Assembly (NCBI RefSeq): GCF_021390155.1
Contig: NZ_CP089985.1
Location: 434,001-498,000 of the forward strand
Direction: 5' to 3'
DNA length: 64,000 nt
From: Pseudomonas sp. HN11
Lineage (GTDB): Bacteria; Pseudomonadota; Gammaproteobacteria; Pseudomonadales; Pseudomonadaceae
Notes under the pieces: model-generated
Databases searched by the model: none
What the model saw: only the letters and a program-made list of their open reading frames with translations
What the model was told of the DNA's origin: nothing
Shown: positions 28,311-39,085 of the stretch, in pieces
Layout: the number at the start of each line of letters is the position of its first letter
Numbering within the stretch: the stretch's first letter is position 1
Program-made: the position numbers and the translations under genes

Positions 28311-28349
28311 TCTGAAAGGCAGCGCGGACCTGAGTTTGAAATGCGATCA

Positions 28350-28440
28350 GTGTGGGAGCTGGCTTGCCTGCGATCGCATCGCCTCGGTGTATCAGGCAGA
28401 TCGAGTCGCCTGCATCGCAGGCAAGCCAGCTCCCACACTT
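28350..28440. repeat. REPIN, GGAGCTGGCTTGCC-type
   Basis: Inverted copies of GTGTGGGAGCTGGCTTGCC and its complement flank a spacer that itself contains GCGATCGCATCGC-like palindromic pieces. It lies 40 nt after the parA stop and differs in core sequence from the elements near gltD and hemE. Confidence 0.88.
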
Positions 28441-28607
28441 GGTTCTGCATTCCAGCCGCTGGATTTGTCCCACAGAGGCTGTAGGACGGGTCTGGCAATG
28501 GGGTTATGCCTTGTAACGATGCCTACAGGTAAGCCAGAATCGCCCGGCTTGTGCGTCTGGATGGGCTTCTCTTAAGGTTCTCGGGCCGCTGAATTCTCAG
28601 TGGTCGG

Positions 28608-28804
28608 GTTTAGTAGCCCAGTCAGACGAAAGTATGTGCACCGCTCCGACAGCATGGCGTTTTTCGCCTATCTGATGGTGGCTGTGCGCAGGGCACCTTC
28701 GGGTGCGCCGGTTTTTGCTTTCGTTCCCGGTCTACTAACCTGCGTACAGCCGCCGCCCTTGTTTAGTAGCGAATAGGTGGTGGCCCTATCAGAGAACGAA
28801 AAGC
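28608..28804 (+). promoter_or_regulatory. Structured 5' leader with alternative pairing, upstream of small DUF6124-like gene
   Basis: Two identical GTTTAGTAGC segments (28608-28617 and 28761-28770) both contain TTAGTAG, complementary to a single CTACTAA at 28732-28738, so the pairings exclude each other. A GCACC-TTCG-GGTGC hairpin followed by GGTTTTT (28692-28716) looks like an internal terminator. A 9-bp stem GCCGCCGCC / GGTGGTGGC (28749-28757 with 28776-28784, two G-U pairs) ends 20 nt before the ATG and has the second TTAGTAG in its loop. This suggests a cis-acting RNA switch or attenuator. I recall similar leaders before related small proteins in other pseudomonads but cannot name a family. 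Confidence 0.5.
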
Positions 28805-29014
28805 ATGTTATTCACCGTCACCCCCAACCTCCCCAACGAAACCCTAGTCCTCAACAGCTACGAAACCTTCTCATCCGTTCGCACCCTGTTGCTCAACCTG
28901 TCCAACGACCTTACCGGCGAACACCGAGACGTTGCTTTGGCGATCCACCAATTGAGCGAGCTGGGTGTACTGCTGGTCGGCCAGATGATGGACCGCGAAA
29001 CACCCGTGGCCTAA
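28805..29014 (+). CDS. Small DUF6124-like protein
   Basis: A 69-residue acidic protein (MLFTVTPNLPNETLVLNSYE start) resembling the many short pseudomonad proteins that begin with an FxVTPNPP-like motif and continue with a helical S-x-x-x-R-x-x-L-L domain ending in LGVLLV. No function is known for this family; P. fluorescens genomes usually carry several copies. It follows a long structured leader and has only a weak AGAGAA ribosome-binding site. A REP-like element follows directly. Confidence 0.75.
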   Translation: MLFTVTPNLPNETLVLNSYETFSSVRTLLLNLSNDLTGEHRDVALAIHQLSELGVLLVGQMMDRETPVA

Positions 29015-29031
29015 CGCTGGAATACCATCGC

Positions 29032-29098
29032 TGTAGGAGCCGGCTTGCCGGCGATGGCGCCCTCAAGAACGCCATCACCGGCAAGTCGGCTCCTCCAG
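29032..29098. repeat. REP pair, GTAGGAGCCGGCTTGCCGGCGA type
   Basis: Inverted copies (TAGGAGCCGGCTTGCCGGCG and CGGCAAGTCGGCTCCT, with one mismatch) flank a short GATGGCGCC spacer; the element fills the gap between the small DUF6124-like gene and trxC. It represents a further REP subfamily. Confidence 0.82.
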
Positions 29099-29106
29099 GT
29101 CGGGTG

Positions 29107-29541
29107 TCAAATGCCCTGGCTGCGTAACCACGCCATCAACTGCGGCAACGGAAACGCCCCACTCTGGCGAGCCACTTCGCGACCGTTCTTGAACAGAATC
29201 AAGCTGGGAATCGAGCGAATCCCCAACTGCGCCGACAACTGCTGATTGGCCTCGCTGTCCAGCTTGGCCAGCCGGCACTTGCCCGCCAACTGCCCGGCCG
29301 CCTGCTCGAACACCGGCGCAAACGATTTACACGGGCCACACCAGTCGGCCCATACATCCACCAGCAACGGCAGGTCGCCTTTGATCTGGCTGGCGTAGTC
29401 GCCTTGTTTCAGCTCAAACGGCTTGTTCAACAAAACCGGCTGCTTGCAGCGCCCGCACTTTGGCGCATCACCCAGGCGTTCACCGGGGATGCGGTTGAGC
29501 CCGTTGCAGTGGGGGCAGGGGATTACAAGAGGTTCGGACAT
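29107..29541 (-). CDS. trxC: Thioredoxin 2 (zinc-binding)
   Basis: A 144-residue cytoplasmic thioredoxin 2. The N-terminal zinc module uses Cys9, Cys12, Cys29 and Cys32 (CPHC and CGRC). The thioredoxin domain has the redox-active WCGPC with Cys68 and Cys71. TrxC reduces protein disulfides and is induced by oxidative stress in E. coli. It is convergent with the DUF6124-like gene and about 200 nt downstream of selO on the same strand, so it is probably transcribed from its own promoter. Confidence 0.95.
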   Translation of the reverse strand: MSEPLVIPCPHCNGLNRIPGERLGDAPKCGRCKQPVLLNKPFELKQGDYASQIKGDLPLLVDVWADWCGPCKSFAPVFEQAAGQLAGKCRLAKLDSEANQQLSAQLGIRSIPSLILFKNGREVARQSGAFPLPQLMAWLRSQGI

Positions 29542-29740
29542 CGGGGGCTCCTAGGGTGTGGCCATTAGGTTCAATCTGGAGCCGGCAACGAGGTTTATCA
29601 AGACCAGATGCGATCTGCCGGGGGGGGCGCAATCGCTCGTCTCCGAGAGATTGCGTGGCAAGCGCCAGCTCAACATACGTCAAATACGTTGGCTGGCTGA
29701 GCGTTTTGGGGTTTCAGTAGAAACCTTCATTTAAAGGTTT

Positions 29741-31252
<1,512 letters not shown>

Positions 31253-34200
31253 TTAGTCGAGTTTGCTCGGCGGCGGTTGCGGCGCGTCGTCGACTTTGCC
31301 GGGCGGCGGCTCGGGGGCATCTTGCTCTGTGGCGGGTGCGGCGATGGTCTTGCGGTCATCCTCAACCGGCACCAGTTTGTATTCCTGGCCGTGCATGTTC
31401 TTCAGGTACACCTCCATCTGCCGGAACGAGATGTTGATGTGCTGCTTTTTGAACTCACGGTTGATGTAGCGGTTGACCTCGTCCAGCACCGGGTTACGGT
31501 CACCCAGGTCGCGCACGTGCATGCGCAGTTCGTGGTCGAGGGTGCTTTCGCCGAAATTGAGGAAGTACACGTGGGGTTCTGGTTCTTTCAGGACCCGTGG
31601 GTTTTCCCTGGCGGCCTTGAGTAACAGTTCCTTCACCAGGTCCAGATCCGAGCCGTAGTCCACGCCGAGTTTGAGGGTGACGCGGGTGATGGTGTCGGTC
31701 AGCGACCAGTTGATCAGTTGCCCGGTGATGAAGGTCTTGTTCGGGACAATGATGTCCTTGCGGTCAAAGTCGGTGATCGTGGTGGCGCGGATGCGGATCT
31801 TGCTCACCGTGCCCGACAGGTTGCCGATGGTGATGGTGTCGCCGATGCGCACCGGGCGTTCGAACAGGATCATGATGCCGGAGATAAAGTTGGCGAAGAT
31901 TTCCTGCATCCCGAAGCCCAACCCCACCGACAGCGCCGCCACCAGCCATTGCAACTTGTCCCAGCTGACGCCGAGGGTGGACAGGGTGGAGACGAAGCCG
32001 ACGCCGGCAATCACATACGACAGCAACGTAGTGGTCGCATAGGCGCTGCCTTGGGCCAGGTCCAACTTGGACAGCACCAGCACTTCAAGCAGGCCGGGCA
32101 GGTTGCGCGCCAAGGCGAAGGTGATGCCGATGATGATCAATGCACCGAGCAAGTCGCCGATGCTAATGGGCACCATGCTGATATTGGCGCCTGTGCCGCT
32201 GGTGTATTCGTAGAGAGTGACGTTGTCCAGGTAAGAGAACACCGAGATCAGGTCCGACCATACCCAGTACAGCGCCGCGATAAAGCCCCCGAGCAGGGCC
32301 AGACGGATCAGTCGCAAGGACTGTTCGTTGACCTTTTCGATGTCCAGGGTTGGCTCTTCGATCACCGCTTCGCCTTCGCCGGCTTCTTTGGCGGCCTGGC
32401 GTTTGGCCAGGGCCCGGGCGTAGGCCAGGCGTCGTGCGGCGACACTCAGCCAGCGAACGAAGGTGGCTTCGATCACCAGCCAGAACATCAGCAGATACAG
32501 GGTGTTGATCAGTCGGTCACTCAGTTTGAGCGCGGTGTAGTAGTAGCCGAAACACACCGCAATAAACAACGCGATGGGCAGCGCGGTAAACAACAGGCCC
32601 ACGGCCTTGCGGAACAGCGAGGCTTTTTCGTGAGTCGGGCTGTTGAGCAACAGGCGGCCGAGCAGCCAGGCCATCAGCGCGTAGCAGGTGAGCACCACGC
32701 CGATGCCCAGCACGTCGTCGGCCAGCGCCGCCGGTTGGTGCTCGGCGATGGCCACCACGGCCACCAGGGCCAGTACCACCAGCCCGAGCTTGCGCACCCA
32801 GCCTTGCAGGAATTCGACCTGGGGTTTTTCCCAGCGAAAGTGCAGTTCCGCCACGCCACCGGGCGCCAGGATGCGATAAGCGGTATAGAACACCAGCCAG
32901 GCCTGGGCGATCTGCAACAGGGCCGAACCGAGGTTGGCGTTTTGCCCACGGGCGTCGATCTGCAGCGCGTAGCCGCACAACGCCAAGCCCAGGGACACCG
33001 GCATTGCCAGCAGGATATTGATCAGGATGGCCTGCGGCGTGTGCCACTGACTGTCACGCTTGAAGTGGCCGATGTCCAGATGCACCTTGTTCAGGCGCTG
33101 GTACAGGTTTTTACGACGCCACAGCAATGCGCCGATCAACAGCAGCAGGGGCAGGAACAGCAGCGGGCGCTGGGTCAGACCGTCATACAGTTCGCTGACG
33201 CTGGAAGCCCAGGGCAGGGTGGCGACTTGCTTGCTCAGGTGCGCTGGTACGGTTTCCAGCCATTCGGTGTCCAGCGGCTTGTTGCTGGGGATCCAGAACA
33301 TCTGCTCATCCAGCGTCGCGCGCAGGGTGGTGGCGGTACTGAGCAGTTGTTTCTGGTTCAGTTGCAGGGTAATGGATTCATTGAGCAGCGCGCTCAGCTC
33401 ACGGCTCAGGCGCTCCAGCAAGTCGCTGCGGGTGATCGCCAATTCGAGCAAGGTGCGGCGCAACTGCGGGGTGACATCCTCCGGCGCCTGATTCGCCAGC
33501 AAGTTATCCACATAGGCGCTGGGCGAACTGATCAGTTCGCGCTGCTGGTTGACCTCGAACTGGTACAGGCGAATGTTGGCGATGTCGTCCGCCAGATCGC
33601 GGTCTACGGTCAGGCGCGGCAGGGCCTGCTTTTGTTTGTAGAGGATCTTGGACAGCAACAGGCTGCCCTTGAGCACGTTGATCTGCTCGTCCAGGGCCGA
33701 ATCGCTCTGGGTCACGGTGTCCAGTTGCTGTTTGGTTTTCAGGTTCTTCTGGGTCAGGTCGTTGAGGCGGTCGGTGCTTTTGAGCAGGTAGTCGGACAGC
33801 TTCAGGTTGGCCGCGCTCTCGGTGGCGAGCAGGCTGCTGCTGCCGGCCTTTTGCGCTTCGATGGACTGCTGGGTCACAGTCTGCTGGGACTGAGCCAGGC
33901 GCTTCTGGTTGATCAGGGTTTGCAGGTCCTGGATCTCTTGCTCCAGGCGTGCGGTTTTTTCCTGGATCAGGTCGTGCTGGCTGTTGCCCAGGTCTTGCAG
34001 TTGGCTATTGCCCGCCAGCTCCTGGCGGCGCAGCGGGATCAATGCGTTGAGGGCGGCCAGTTCGGCGTTGAGCTGGTTGCGCTGGTCGCCGGTGAGGGCC
34101 TTGCCGTTGTCCTTGCCGGTCTTGAGGATCGAATTGATCTGCAGGATGCGCGTCTGGCTGCTGCTGATTTCGGTCTGGGCGCGTTCGGGGCGGGTCTGGG

Positions 34201-34636
34201 CGGCGATGGACAGGCTGTTGGCATCGGCCAGTTCTTTTTGCAGGTCGCCTTGCTGGGTGCTGCGCTGCACCAGCAGTTGTTCCAGCTGCGGCACTGGCAA
34301 GGTGGCGTAGCGCTGGGCGACCGGGATGATTTTGGTGGCTTTGAGCCGGGTCAGTTCGCGCTGGTTGTCGGCGGTCTGGCGCGGTGCGTCTTCCAGCTGG
34401 CGTTTGAGGTCGACCAGGCGCTGCTCGTAATCCTGCTTGTTGCCCAGGTACGTCAGGGTCTGCTGCAGGACGGTCTGCAGCGCCTTCATGTCGGCGTCGG
34501 GCAGTTTGCGGTCGGGCAGCTTGTCCAGGGTTTGCTGGATGGCGTCGGCGCTGGGCGGGTCGGCCGCGTGAACGGTGCCGACACAAAGGGTCAGGCCCAG
34601 CAGGGCAGTGGCGATGAACGTGCGCAGGGTAGGCAT
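31253..34636 (-). CDS. mscK: MscK/KefA-type mechanosensitive channel
   Basis: A large mechanosensitive channel protein of 1127 residues, close to E. coli MscK (1120). A signal peptide (MPTLRTFIATALLGL to about residue 25, ending in VHAA) precedes a periplasmic domain with long coiled coils (about 30-480). About 11 transmembrane segments follow, ending in the MscS-like pore and beta domain (SVGLGFGMQEIFANFISGIMI, then RPVRIGDTITIGNLSGTV). It opens under membrane tension to release solutes during osmotic downshock. The ATG at 34636 is chosen because it starts the signal peptide; the longer frame is not supported. The C-terminus is rich in Pro, Asp and Lys. Confidence 0.9.
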   Translation of the reverse strand: MPTLRTFIATALLGLTLCVGTVHAADPPSADAIQQTLDKLPDRKLPDADMKALQTVLQQTLTYLGNKQDYEQRLVDLKRQLEDAPRQTADNQRELTRLKATKIIPVAQRYATLPVPQLEQLLVQRSTQQGDLQKELADANSLSIAAQTRPERAQTEISSSQTRILQINSILKTGKDNGKALTGDQRNQLNAELAALNALIPLRRQELAGNSQLQDLGNSQHDLIQEKTARLEQEIQDLQTLINQKRLAQSQQTVTQQSIEAQKAGSSSLLATESAANLKLSDYLLKSTDRLNDLTQKNLKTKQQLDTVTQSDSALDEQINVLKGSLLLSKILYKQKQALPRLTVDRDLADDIANIRLYQFEVNQQRELISSPSAYVDNLLANQAPEDVTPQLRRTLLELAITRSDLLERLSRELSALLNESITLQLNQKQLLSTATTLRATLDEQMFWIPSNKPLDTEWLETVPAHLSKQVATLPWASSVSELYDGLTQRPLLFLPLLLLIGALLWRRKNLYQRLNKVHLDIGHFKRDSQWHTPQAILINILLAMPVSLGLALCGYALQIDARGQNANLGSALLQIAQAWLVFYTAYRILAPGGVAELHFRWEKPQVEFLQGWVRKLGLVVLALVAVVAIAEHQPAALADDVLGIGVVLTCYALMAWLLGRLLLNSPTHEKASLFRKAVGLLFTALPIALFIAVCFGYYYTALKLSDRLINTLYLLMFWLVIEATFVRWLSVAARRLAYARALAKRQAAKEAGEGEAVIEEPTLDIEKVNEQSLRLIRLALLGGFIAALYWVWSDLISVFSYLDNVTLYEYTSGTGANISMVPISIGDLLGALIIIGITFALARNLPGLLEVLVLSKLDLAQGSAYATTTLLSYVIAGVGFVSTLSTLGVSWDKLQWLVAALSVGLGFGMQEIFANFISGIMILFERPVRIGDTITIGNLSGTVSKIRIRATTITDFDRKDIIVPNKTFITGQLINWSLTDTITRVTLKLGVDYGSDLDLVKELLLKAARENPRVLKEPEPHVYFLNFGESTLDHELRMHVRDLGDRNPVLDEVNRYINREFKKQHINISFRQMEVYLKNMHGQEYKLVPVEDDRKTIAAPATEQDAPEPPPGKVDDAPQPPPSKLD

Positions 34637-34686
34637 AGAGACCGGTCTTGCAAGGTGAAGAATCGGGGGCGTCGTCGCCCCGCAGT

Positions 34687-36429
34687 TTAGAGGAAGAGTC
34701 CGGGGCCCGGGCGACTTCCTTCGGGGAATCTGACGCCCACTTTGCCGATCTTGTTCCCGTCCATGACCGCGACGGTCCAGATGGTGTTGTTCCATTCCAC
34801 CTGGTCGCCGACGATGGGGGCGCCGCCGACTTTCTGGGTGATGAAACTGCTCAGCGGCATGTCCGGGTCGATGCCTTCCAGCTTCAGGCCGTACAGCGCG
34901 GATACCGCGCCCAGCTGGGCGTCGCCTTCCAACACGAAGTCGCCGAAGAAACGCAGGTCCAGACCCCGTTGCGGCGCCTGGCTGAACAGCTTGCCCAAGG
35001 CCGGAAGGTTGTGTTCATGGCCGATCACACAGAGCAAATCGCCGACTTCCAACACCGTACTACCCGACGGATGGAGCAGTTGCTGGCCCCGGAACAGCGC
35101 GGCAATCCGCGTGCCTTCGGGCATTTTCAGTTCACGCAGGGCAGCGCCGATGCACCATTTCTCTGCGCCCAGGCGGTAGACGAACAGTTCCCACTCGCTG
35201 GTGACGTGCACTTCCAGCGCGGCACGGGAAATCGGCGCCGGGTCCGGCGGTACGGTGACTTTGAGCAGCTTGGCCACCCACGGCAGGCTCGTGCCCTGCA
35301 CCAGCAGCGACACTAGCACGATGAAGAACGCCAGGTTGAAGTACAACTGCGCATGGGGCAGCCCGGCCATCAGTGGGAACACCGCCAGAATGATCGGCAC
35401 CGCGCCGCGCAAACCTACCCAGGCGATAAAGGCCTTTTCGCGTCCGTGGAACGCTTTGAACGGCAGCAGGCCGACCATCACCGACAATGGTCGCGCAAAC
35501 AGGATCATCCACAGCGCCAGGCCCAGGGCTGGCAGTGCAATCGGCAGCAAATCATGAGGTGTGACCAGCAGGCCCAGCACCAGGAACATGCCGATCTGCG
35601 CGAGCCAGGCCATGCCGTCGAGCATATGCAAAATGCCATGACGGCTGCGCACCGGGCGGTTGCCGATCACCAGGCCGCACAGGTACACGGCGAGGAAGCC
35701 GCTGCCGTGCAGGGCGTTGGTCACGGCGAACACGAACAGGCCGCCGGCGATCACCAGGATCGGGTACAGACCGGTGGCCAGGTTGATGCGGTTGACCATT
35801 TGCAGCATCAGCCAGCCGCCGCCCAGGCCGACCACGCCGCCGATACCGAACTCGCGCACCAAGTGGGTCAACAGGCTCCAGTGCAGGCCGGTCTGGCCGC
35901 TGGCGAGCATGTCGATCAAGGTGACAGTGAGGAACACCGCCATCGGGTCGTTGCTGCCGGATTCGATTTCCAGGCTGGCGGTGACCCGCTCGTTGAGCCC
36001 TTTGCCGCCGAGCAACGAGAACACCGCCGCGGCGTCCGTGGAACCAACGATGGCGCCAATCAACAAGCCTTGGATGATGTTGAGGTCAAACAGCCAGGCT
36101 GCGGCCATGCCAGTGAGGCCGGTGGTAATCAACACCCCCACCGTGGCCAGCGACAACGCCGGCCAGAGCGCCACGCGGAAACTGGCCACCCGGGTGCGCA
36201 AACCGCCATCGAGCAGGATCACGGCCAGAGCGAGGTTGCCCACCAGGTAAGCGGTTGGGTAGTTATCGAAGATGATGCCGCCGCCATCGACGCCGGCGAC
36301 CATGCCCACGGCCAGGATAATTACCAGGATCGGGATGCCCAGGCGCGACGAAAGAGAACTCACCAGAATGCTCGCACTCACCAGCAACGCGCCGATCAAG
36401 AACAGGCTGTTGATGGTCGTCGCATTCAA
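34687..36429 (-). CDS. cvrA: Potassium/proton antiporter, CvrA/NhaP2 type
   Basis: A 580-residue CPA1-type antiporter of the inner membrane. About 12 hydrophobic segments at residues 5-380 include [12 protein letters not shown] and [12 protein letters not shown] with the ion-binding Asp pair. Cytoplasmic TrkA_C-like and CorC/HlyC-like domains (about 400-560) follow. It probably exports K+ in exchange for H+ and helps survival at low osmolarity. The predicted start is TTG at 36429 with GGAG 7 nt upstream; this matches the N-terminus of E. coli CvrA ([13 protein letters not shown] vs MDATTIISLFILG). It sits directly upstream of the MscK-type channel on the same strand, grouping two osmotic-stress functions. 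Confidence 0.9.
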   Translation of the reverse strand: MNATTINSLFLIGALLVSASILVSSLSSRLGIPILVIILAVGMVAGVDGGGIIFDNYPTAYLVGNLALAVILLDGGLRTRVASFRVALWPALSLATVGVLITTGLTGMAAAWLFDLNIIQGLLIGAIVGSTDAAAVFSLLGGKGLNERVTASLEIESGSNDPMAVFLTVTLIDMLASGQTGLHWSLLTHLVREFGIGGVVGLGGGWLMLQMVNRINLATGLYPILVIAGGLFVFAVTNALHGSGFLAVYLCGLVIGNRPVRSRHGILHMLDGMAWLAQIGMFLVLGLLVTPHDLLPIALPALGLALWMILFARPLSVMVGLLPFKAFHGREKAFIAWVGLRGAVPIILAVFPLMAGLPHAQLYFNLAFFIVLVSLLVQGTSLPWVAKLLKVTVPPDPAPISRAALEVHVTSEWELFVYRLGAEKWCIGAALRELKMPEGTRIAALFRGQQLLHPSGSTVLEVGDLLCVIGHEHNLPALGKLFSQAPQRGLDLRFFGDFVLEGDAQLGAVSALYGLKLEGIDPDMPLSSFITQKVGGAPIVGDQVEWNNTIWTVAVMDGNKIGKVGVRFPEGSRPGPGLFL

Positions 36430-36550
36430 AGGCAGTACTCCATGAGCAAACAAGACGGGGCGCAAACTGACCATGCAGTCTACGTGCCAGCGATTCTAAC
36501 CTGTTGAATTGCGGTGCTGTCAAAAAGCTTTTTCTGATTCATCCAGATCC

Positions 36551-36644
36551 AATGTGAGAGCGGGCTTGCTCGCGAATGCGGCACATCAGCTAAAGATATG
36601 CTGACTGAACCACTGCATTCGCGAGCAAGCCCGCTCCCACATTT
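36551..36644. repeat. REPIN, GCGGGCTTGCTCGCGAAT type
   Basis: Inverted REP copies of the same class as the element at 5564 flank a 40-nt spacer; the left arm starts GTGAGAGCGGG rather than GTGGGAGCGGG, a single change. It lies between cvrA and the chemoreceptor gene. Confidence 0.9.
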
Positions 36645-36661
36645 TGACTGAGGCGTGTCAG

Positions 36662-38287
36662 TTAGAGGCGGAAGCGCCCGACCATCCCATTCAAATCCAC
36701 CGCCAGGCGCGACAGCTCACTGCTCGCGGCACTGGTCTGGCTGGCGCCAGTCGCCGATTGCACCGACAGATCGCGGATATTCACCAGGTTACGGTCCACT
36801 TCCCGTGCCACCTGGGCCTGCTCTTCCGCCGCGCTGGCGATCACCAGGTTGCGTTCGTTGATTTCGACAATCGCCGTATTGATGGTATCCAGCGACATCC
36901 CCGCGCCTTTGGCGATGTTCAGCGTCGATTCCGCGCGTTCAGTGCTGTTACGCATTGAATCCACCGCATGTTCAGTGCCGGCCTGGATACTGCCGATCAT
37001 CCGCTCGATTTCGCTGGTCGACTGCTGGGTGCGATGAGCGAGGGCCCGCACTTCATCGGCCACCACCGCAAAGCCGCGACCGGCTTCACCGGCACGCGCC
37101 GCTTCAATCGCGGCGTTCAGGGCCAGCAGGTTGGTCTGGTCAGCCAGGCCGCGAATCACGTCCAGCACTTTACCGATGTCGCGCGACTCATTGGCCAGGT
37201 CACCAATCAGGGTGGCCGTGGCCTGCACGTCGCCGCTCATGCGTTCGATGGCGCTGACGGTTTCCTGTACCAAGTCACGGCCATCACCGGCGGAAGTGGT
37301 GGCGTTGCGCGAAGCTTCGGAGGTGCTGACCGCGTTGCGGGCGACTTCTTCGACCGCACTGGTCATCTCATTCACCGCCGTGGCGGCTTGTTCGATTTCG
37401 TTGTTTTGCTGGGTCAGGCCACGGGCGCTTTCGTCGGTGACGGCGTTCAGTTCCTCGGCAGCAGACGCCAGCTGCGTCGCGGACCCGGCGATGCGTTGCA
37501 GGGTGTCACGCAGTTTGTCCTGCATCTTGGCCATGGCGGCCAGCAGGCGCCCGGCTTCGTCGTTGCCGTCGACCTTGATTGGCCGCGTCAGGTTGCCGTC
37601 GGCCACTTCTTCGGCCGCCTCCAATGCCTGGGAAATGGGCAGGGTGATGCTGCGGGTCAGCAGCCAGGCGAACAGCAGGGTCAGCAGGGTGGCGATCACC
37701 AGAAGGCTCACCACCATGTTGAAGGCCATGTTGTATTGGTCTTCGGCGTCCTGATTGGTGGCCAGGGCCATCTTGTTGTTGATGTCCAGCAGGCGCGTGA
37801 GCACGGCGTTGACCTGCTCGGAGTTGCTCAGCAGTTCGGTGTTGAGCAGGGTACGCAATTCTTCCACTTGATTGGCGCGAGACAGGCTCTTCATGCGCTC
37901 TTCAATCTGGTGGTACTGGCCGAGCAGGCGCACGTATTCATCGTAGGTCGAGCGCTCTTCGCTGCTCTCGATCAGTTTTTCGTAGATGCCCTGGGCCGTA
38001 CGAATCTGCTGATTACGCACTTCAAACGCTTCCAGGGTTTTTTGCTGAACCTCCGGCTCACGGTTGGTCAGCAGGCGATACGACAGTACGCGCAGGCGCA
38101 GGGTCAGCTGGGTAAATTCATCGAGTGCACGAATGCTCGGCACGCTGGACAGGGTGATGTCTTCGGTGGCGCCACGGATTTTGCTCATCTGGTTCAGGGC
38201 AAACACACCGAGAAACAACATCAGCGCACCAATAAACGCGAAGCCGAGGAAGGCCCTCGGAGCGATATTCATATTACGAAGCGACAT
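36662..38287 (-). CDS. Methyl-accepting chemotaxis protein (4-helix-bundle sensor)
   Basis: A 541-residue transmembrane chemoreceptor. TM1 is at about 11-31, a periplasmic four-helix-bundle ligand domain at 32-190, TM2 at about 191-212 and HAMP at 213-265. The cytoplasmic signalling domain follows, with the nearly invariant hairpin tip [20 protein letters not shown] near residues 383-402. It relays ligand binding to CheA/CheW and flagellar motors. The ligand is unknown. No C-terminal CheR-binding pentapeptide is present; it ends VGRFRL, as in many pseudomonad receptors. It is transcribed alone. Confidence 0.95.
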   Translation of the reverse strand: MSLRNMNIAPRAFLGFAFIGALMLFLGVFALNQMSKIRGATEDITLSSVPSIRALDEFTQLTLRLRVLSYRLLTNREPEVQQKTLEAFEVRNQQIRTAQGIYEKLIESSEERSTYDEYVRLLGQYHQIEERMKSLSRANQVEELRTLLNTELLSNSEQVNAVLTRLLDINNKMALATNQDAEDQYNMAFNMVVSLLVIATLLTLLFAWLLTRSITLPISQALEAAEEVADGNLTRPIKVDGNDEAGRLLAAMAKMQDKLRDTLQRIAGSATQLASAAEELNAVTDESARGLTQQNNEIEQAATAVNEMTSAVEEVARNAVSTSEASRNATTSAGDGRDLVQETVSAIERMSGDVQATATLIGDLANESRDIGKVLDVIRGLADQTNLLALNAAIEAARAGEAGRGFAVVADEVRALAHRTQQSTSEIERMIGSIQAGTEHAVDSMRNSTERAESTLNIAKGAGMSLDTINTAIVEINERNLVIASAAEEQAQVAREVDRNLVNIRDLSVQSATGASQTSAASSELSRLAVDLNGMVGRFRL

Positions 38288-38564
38288 GCGGGAATCCTGG
38301 AGGAGAGCGCGATCCGTGCGGCCATGAGATGGGGTGTCCCTTTTTATCGGTCGTACGACTAAAGTCTAAAGGGGCGTGTGCGGTTTTGTCGCATCTGACG
38401 AGGGGTTGGGCCGATTCAGGAACCAGATCCGGTAAATGCAGTCACTAAGGCTCGAAAGTGCGGCCCGGCCCTTAAAAATCGGGCTGCGCGCCGGGGATAA
38501 CCCTGGCATCCGAGGTGAATTTTCTTTATCGTCACCGCCCTTTGAAAAAGCCAGAGAAATCAAA

Positions 38565-38795
38565 ATGTTAGAAGCATCCCTCAGCCAATTGGAACAACTG
38601 GTCAGCGACCTGGTACAGCAGAACCAGGATCTGCTGGGCACCAACGAATCCCTCAAGGCCGAACTGGCCCGCGCCAAGGATGAGAACGACAGTCTGCAAC
38701 TGAACCTGATGGAACAGGAAGAAAAGCACGGCGCCACCGCCGCGCGTATCCAGGCGCTGGTTGAGCGTGTGAGCGCAGGGCCTGTCGGCGCATGA
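38565..38795 (+). CDS. ZapB-like coiled-coil protein (TIGR02449-like)
   Basis: A 76-residue protein that is almost entirely one predicted coiled coil (leucines at heptad spacing in LEQLVSDLVQQNQDLLGTNE and onward). It resembles the small ZapB/TIGR02449 proteins encoded next to ZapA. It would act with the downstream ZapA-like protein, perhaps at the division site. The ATG at 38565 is favoured over a longer frame because the coiled coil starts here. The stop overlaps the zapA-like start (ATGA). Confidence 0.75.
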   Translation: MLEASLSQLEQLVSDLVQQNQDLLGTNESLKAELARAKDENDSLQLNLMEQEEKHGATAARIQALVERVSAGPVGA

Positions 38796-39085
38796 GTGAA
38801 GGGATAAAGGTCGTTTCGATTCTCGGAGAGGATTACTCGATCAAGGCCCCGGCCGGGGAAGATAAAACCCTGATGCACGCTGTGACCATGCTCAAGGCCT
38901 CACTGGCCACCACCAAGAAAAAGTACCCGACCCTGATTGGGGACAAGTTGCTGGTGCTGGCCGCGCTGAACCTGTGCGCCGAGCAGATCGAAATGCAGCA
39001 GGCGCACCAGCAGGAACTCGACCGTTACCAAGAGCAAGTCAGCGCCACGGTCGATGTGATTGCCAAGGCGATCGGAACGCCTTAG
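38792..39085 (+). CDS. zapA: ZapA-like cell division protein (paralogue)
   Basis: A 97-residue ZapA-family protein. The N-terminal beta-hairpin (IKVVSILGEDYSIKAPAGED) and the helical motif GDKLLVLAALNLCAEQI fit the FtsZ-binding ZapA fold, followed by a coiled-coil tail. In P. aeruginosa, as I recall, the standard zapA lies elsewhere, next to 6S RNA and ygfA. No ygfA is present here, so this is probably a second ZapA-like protein. It is translationally coupled to the ZapB-like gene and its 3' end overlaps the convergent acyl-CoA dehydrogenase gene by 4 nt. Confidence 0.8.
   Translation: MSEGIKVVSILGEDYSIKAPAGEDKTLMHAVTMLKASLATTKKKYPTLIGDKLLVLAALNLCAEQIEMQQAHQQELDRYQEQVSATVDVIAKAIGTP

Noticed and set aside
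31718..34690. Long rightward open frame of 990 codons opposite the mechanosensitive channel gene
   Set aside because: It is a GC-driven shadow of the channel gene. Its translation is rich in Gln, Gly and Val with no domain, and it has no ribosome-binding site; the minus-strand protein has clear MscK homology.
38565..39085. 6S RNA next to the zapA-like gene
   Set aside because: The zapA-like gene overlaps the convergent acyl-CoA dehydrogenase gene by 4 nt, so there is no room for ssrS downstream.
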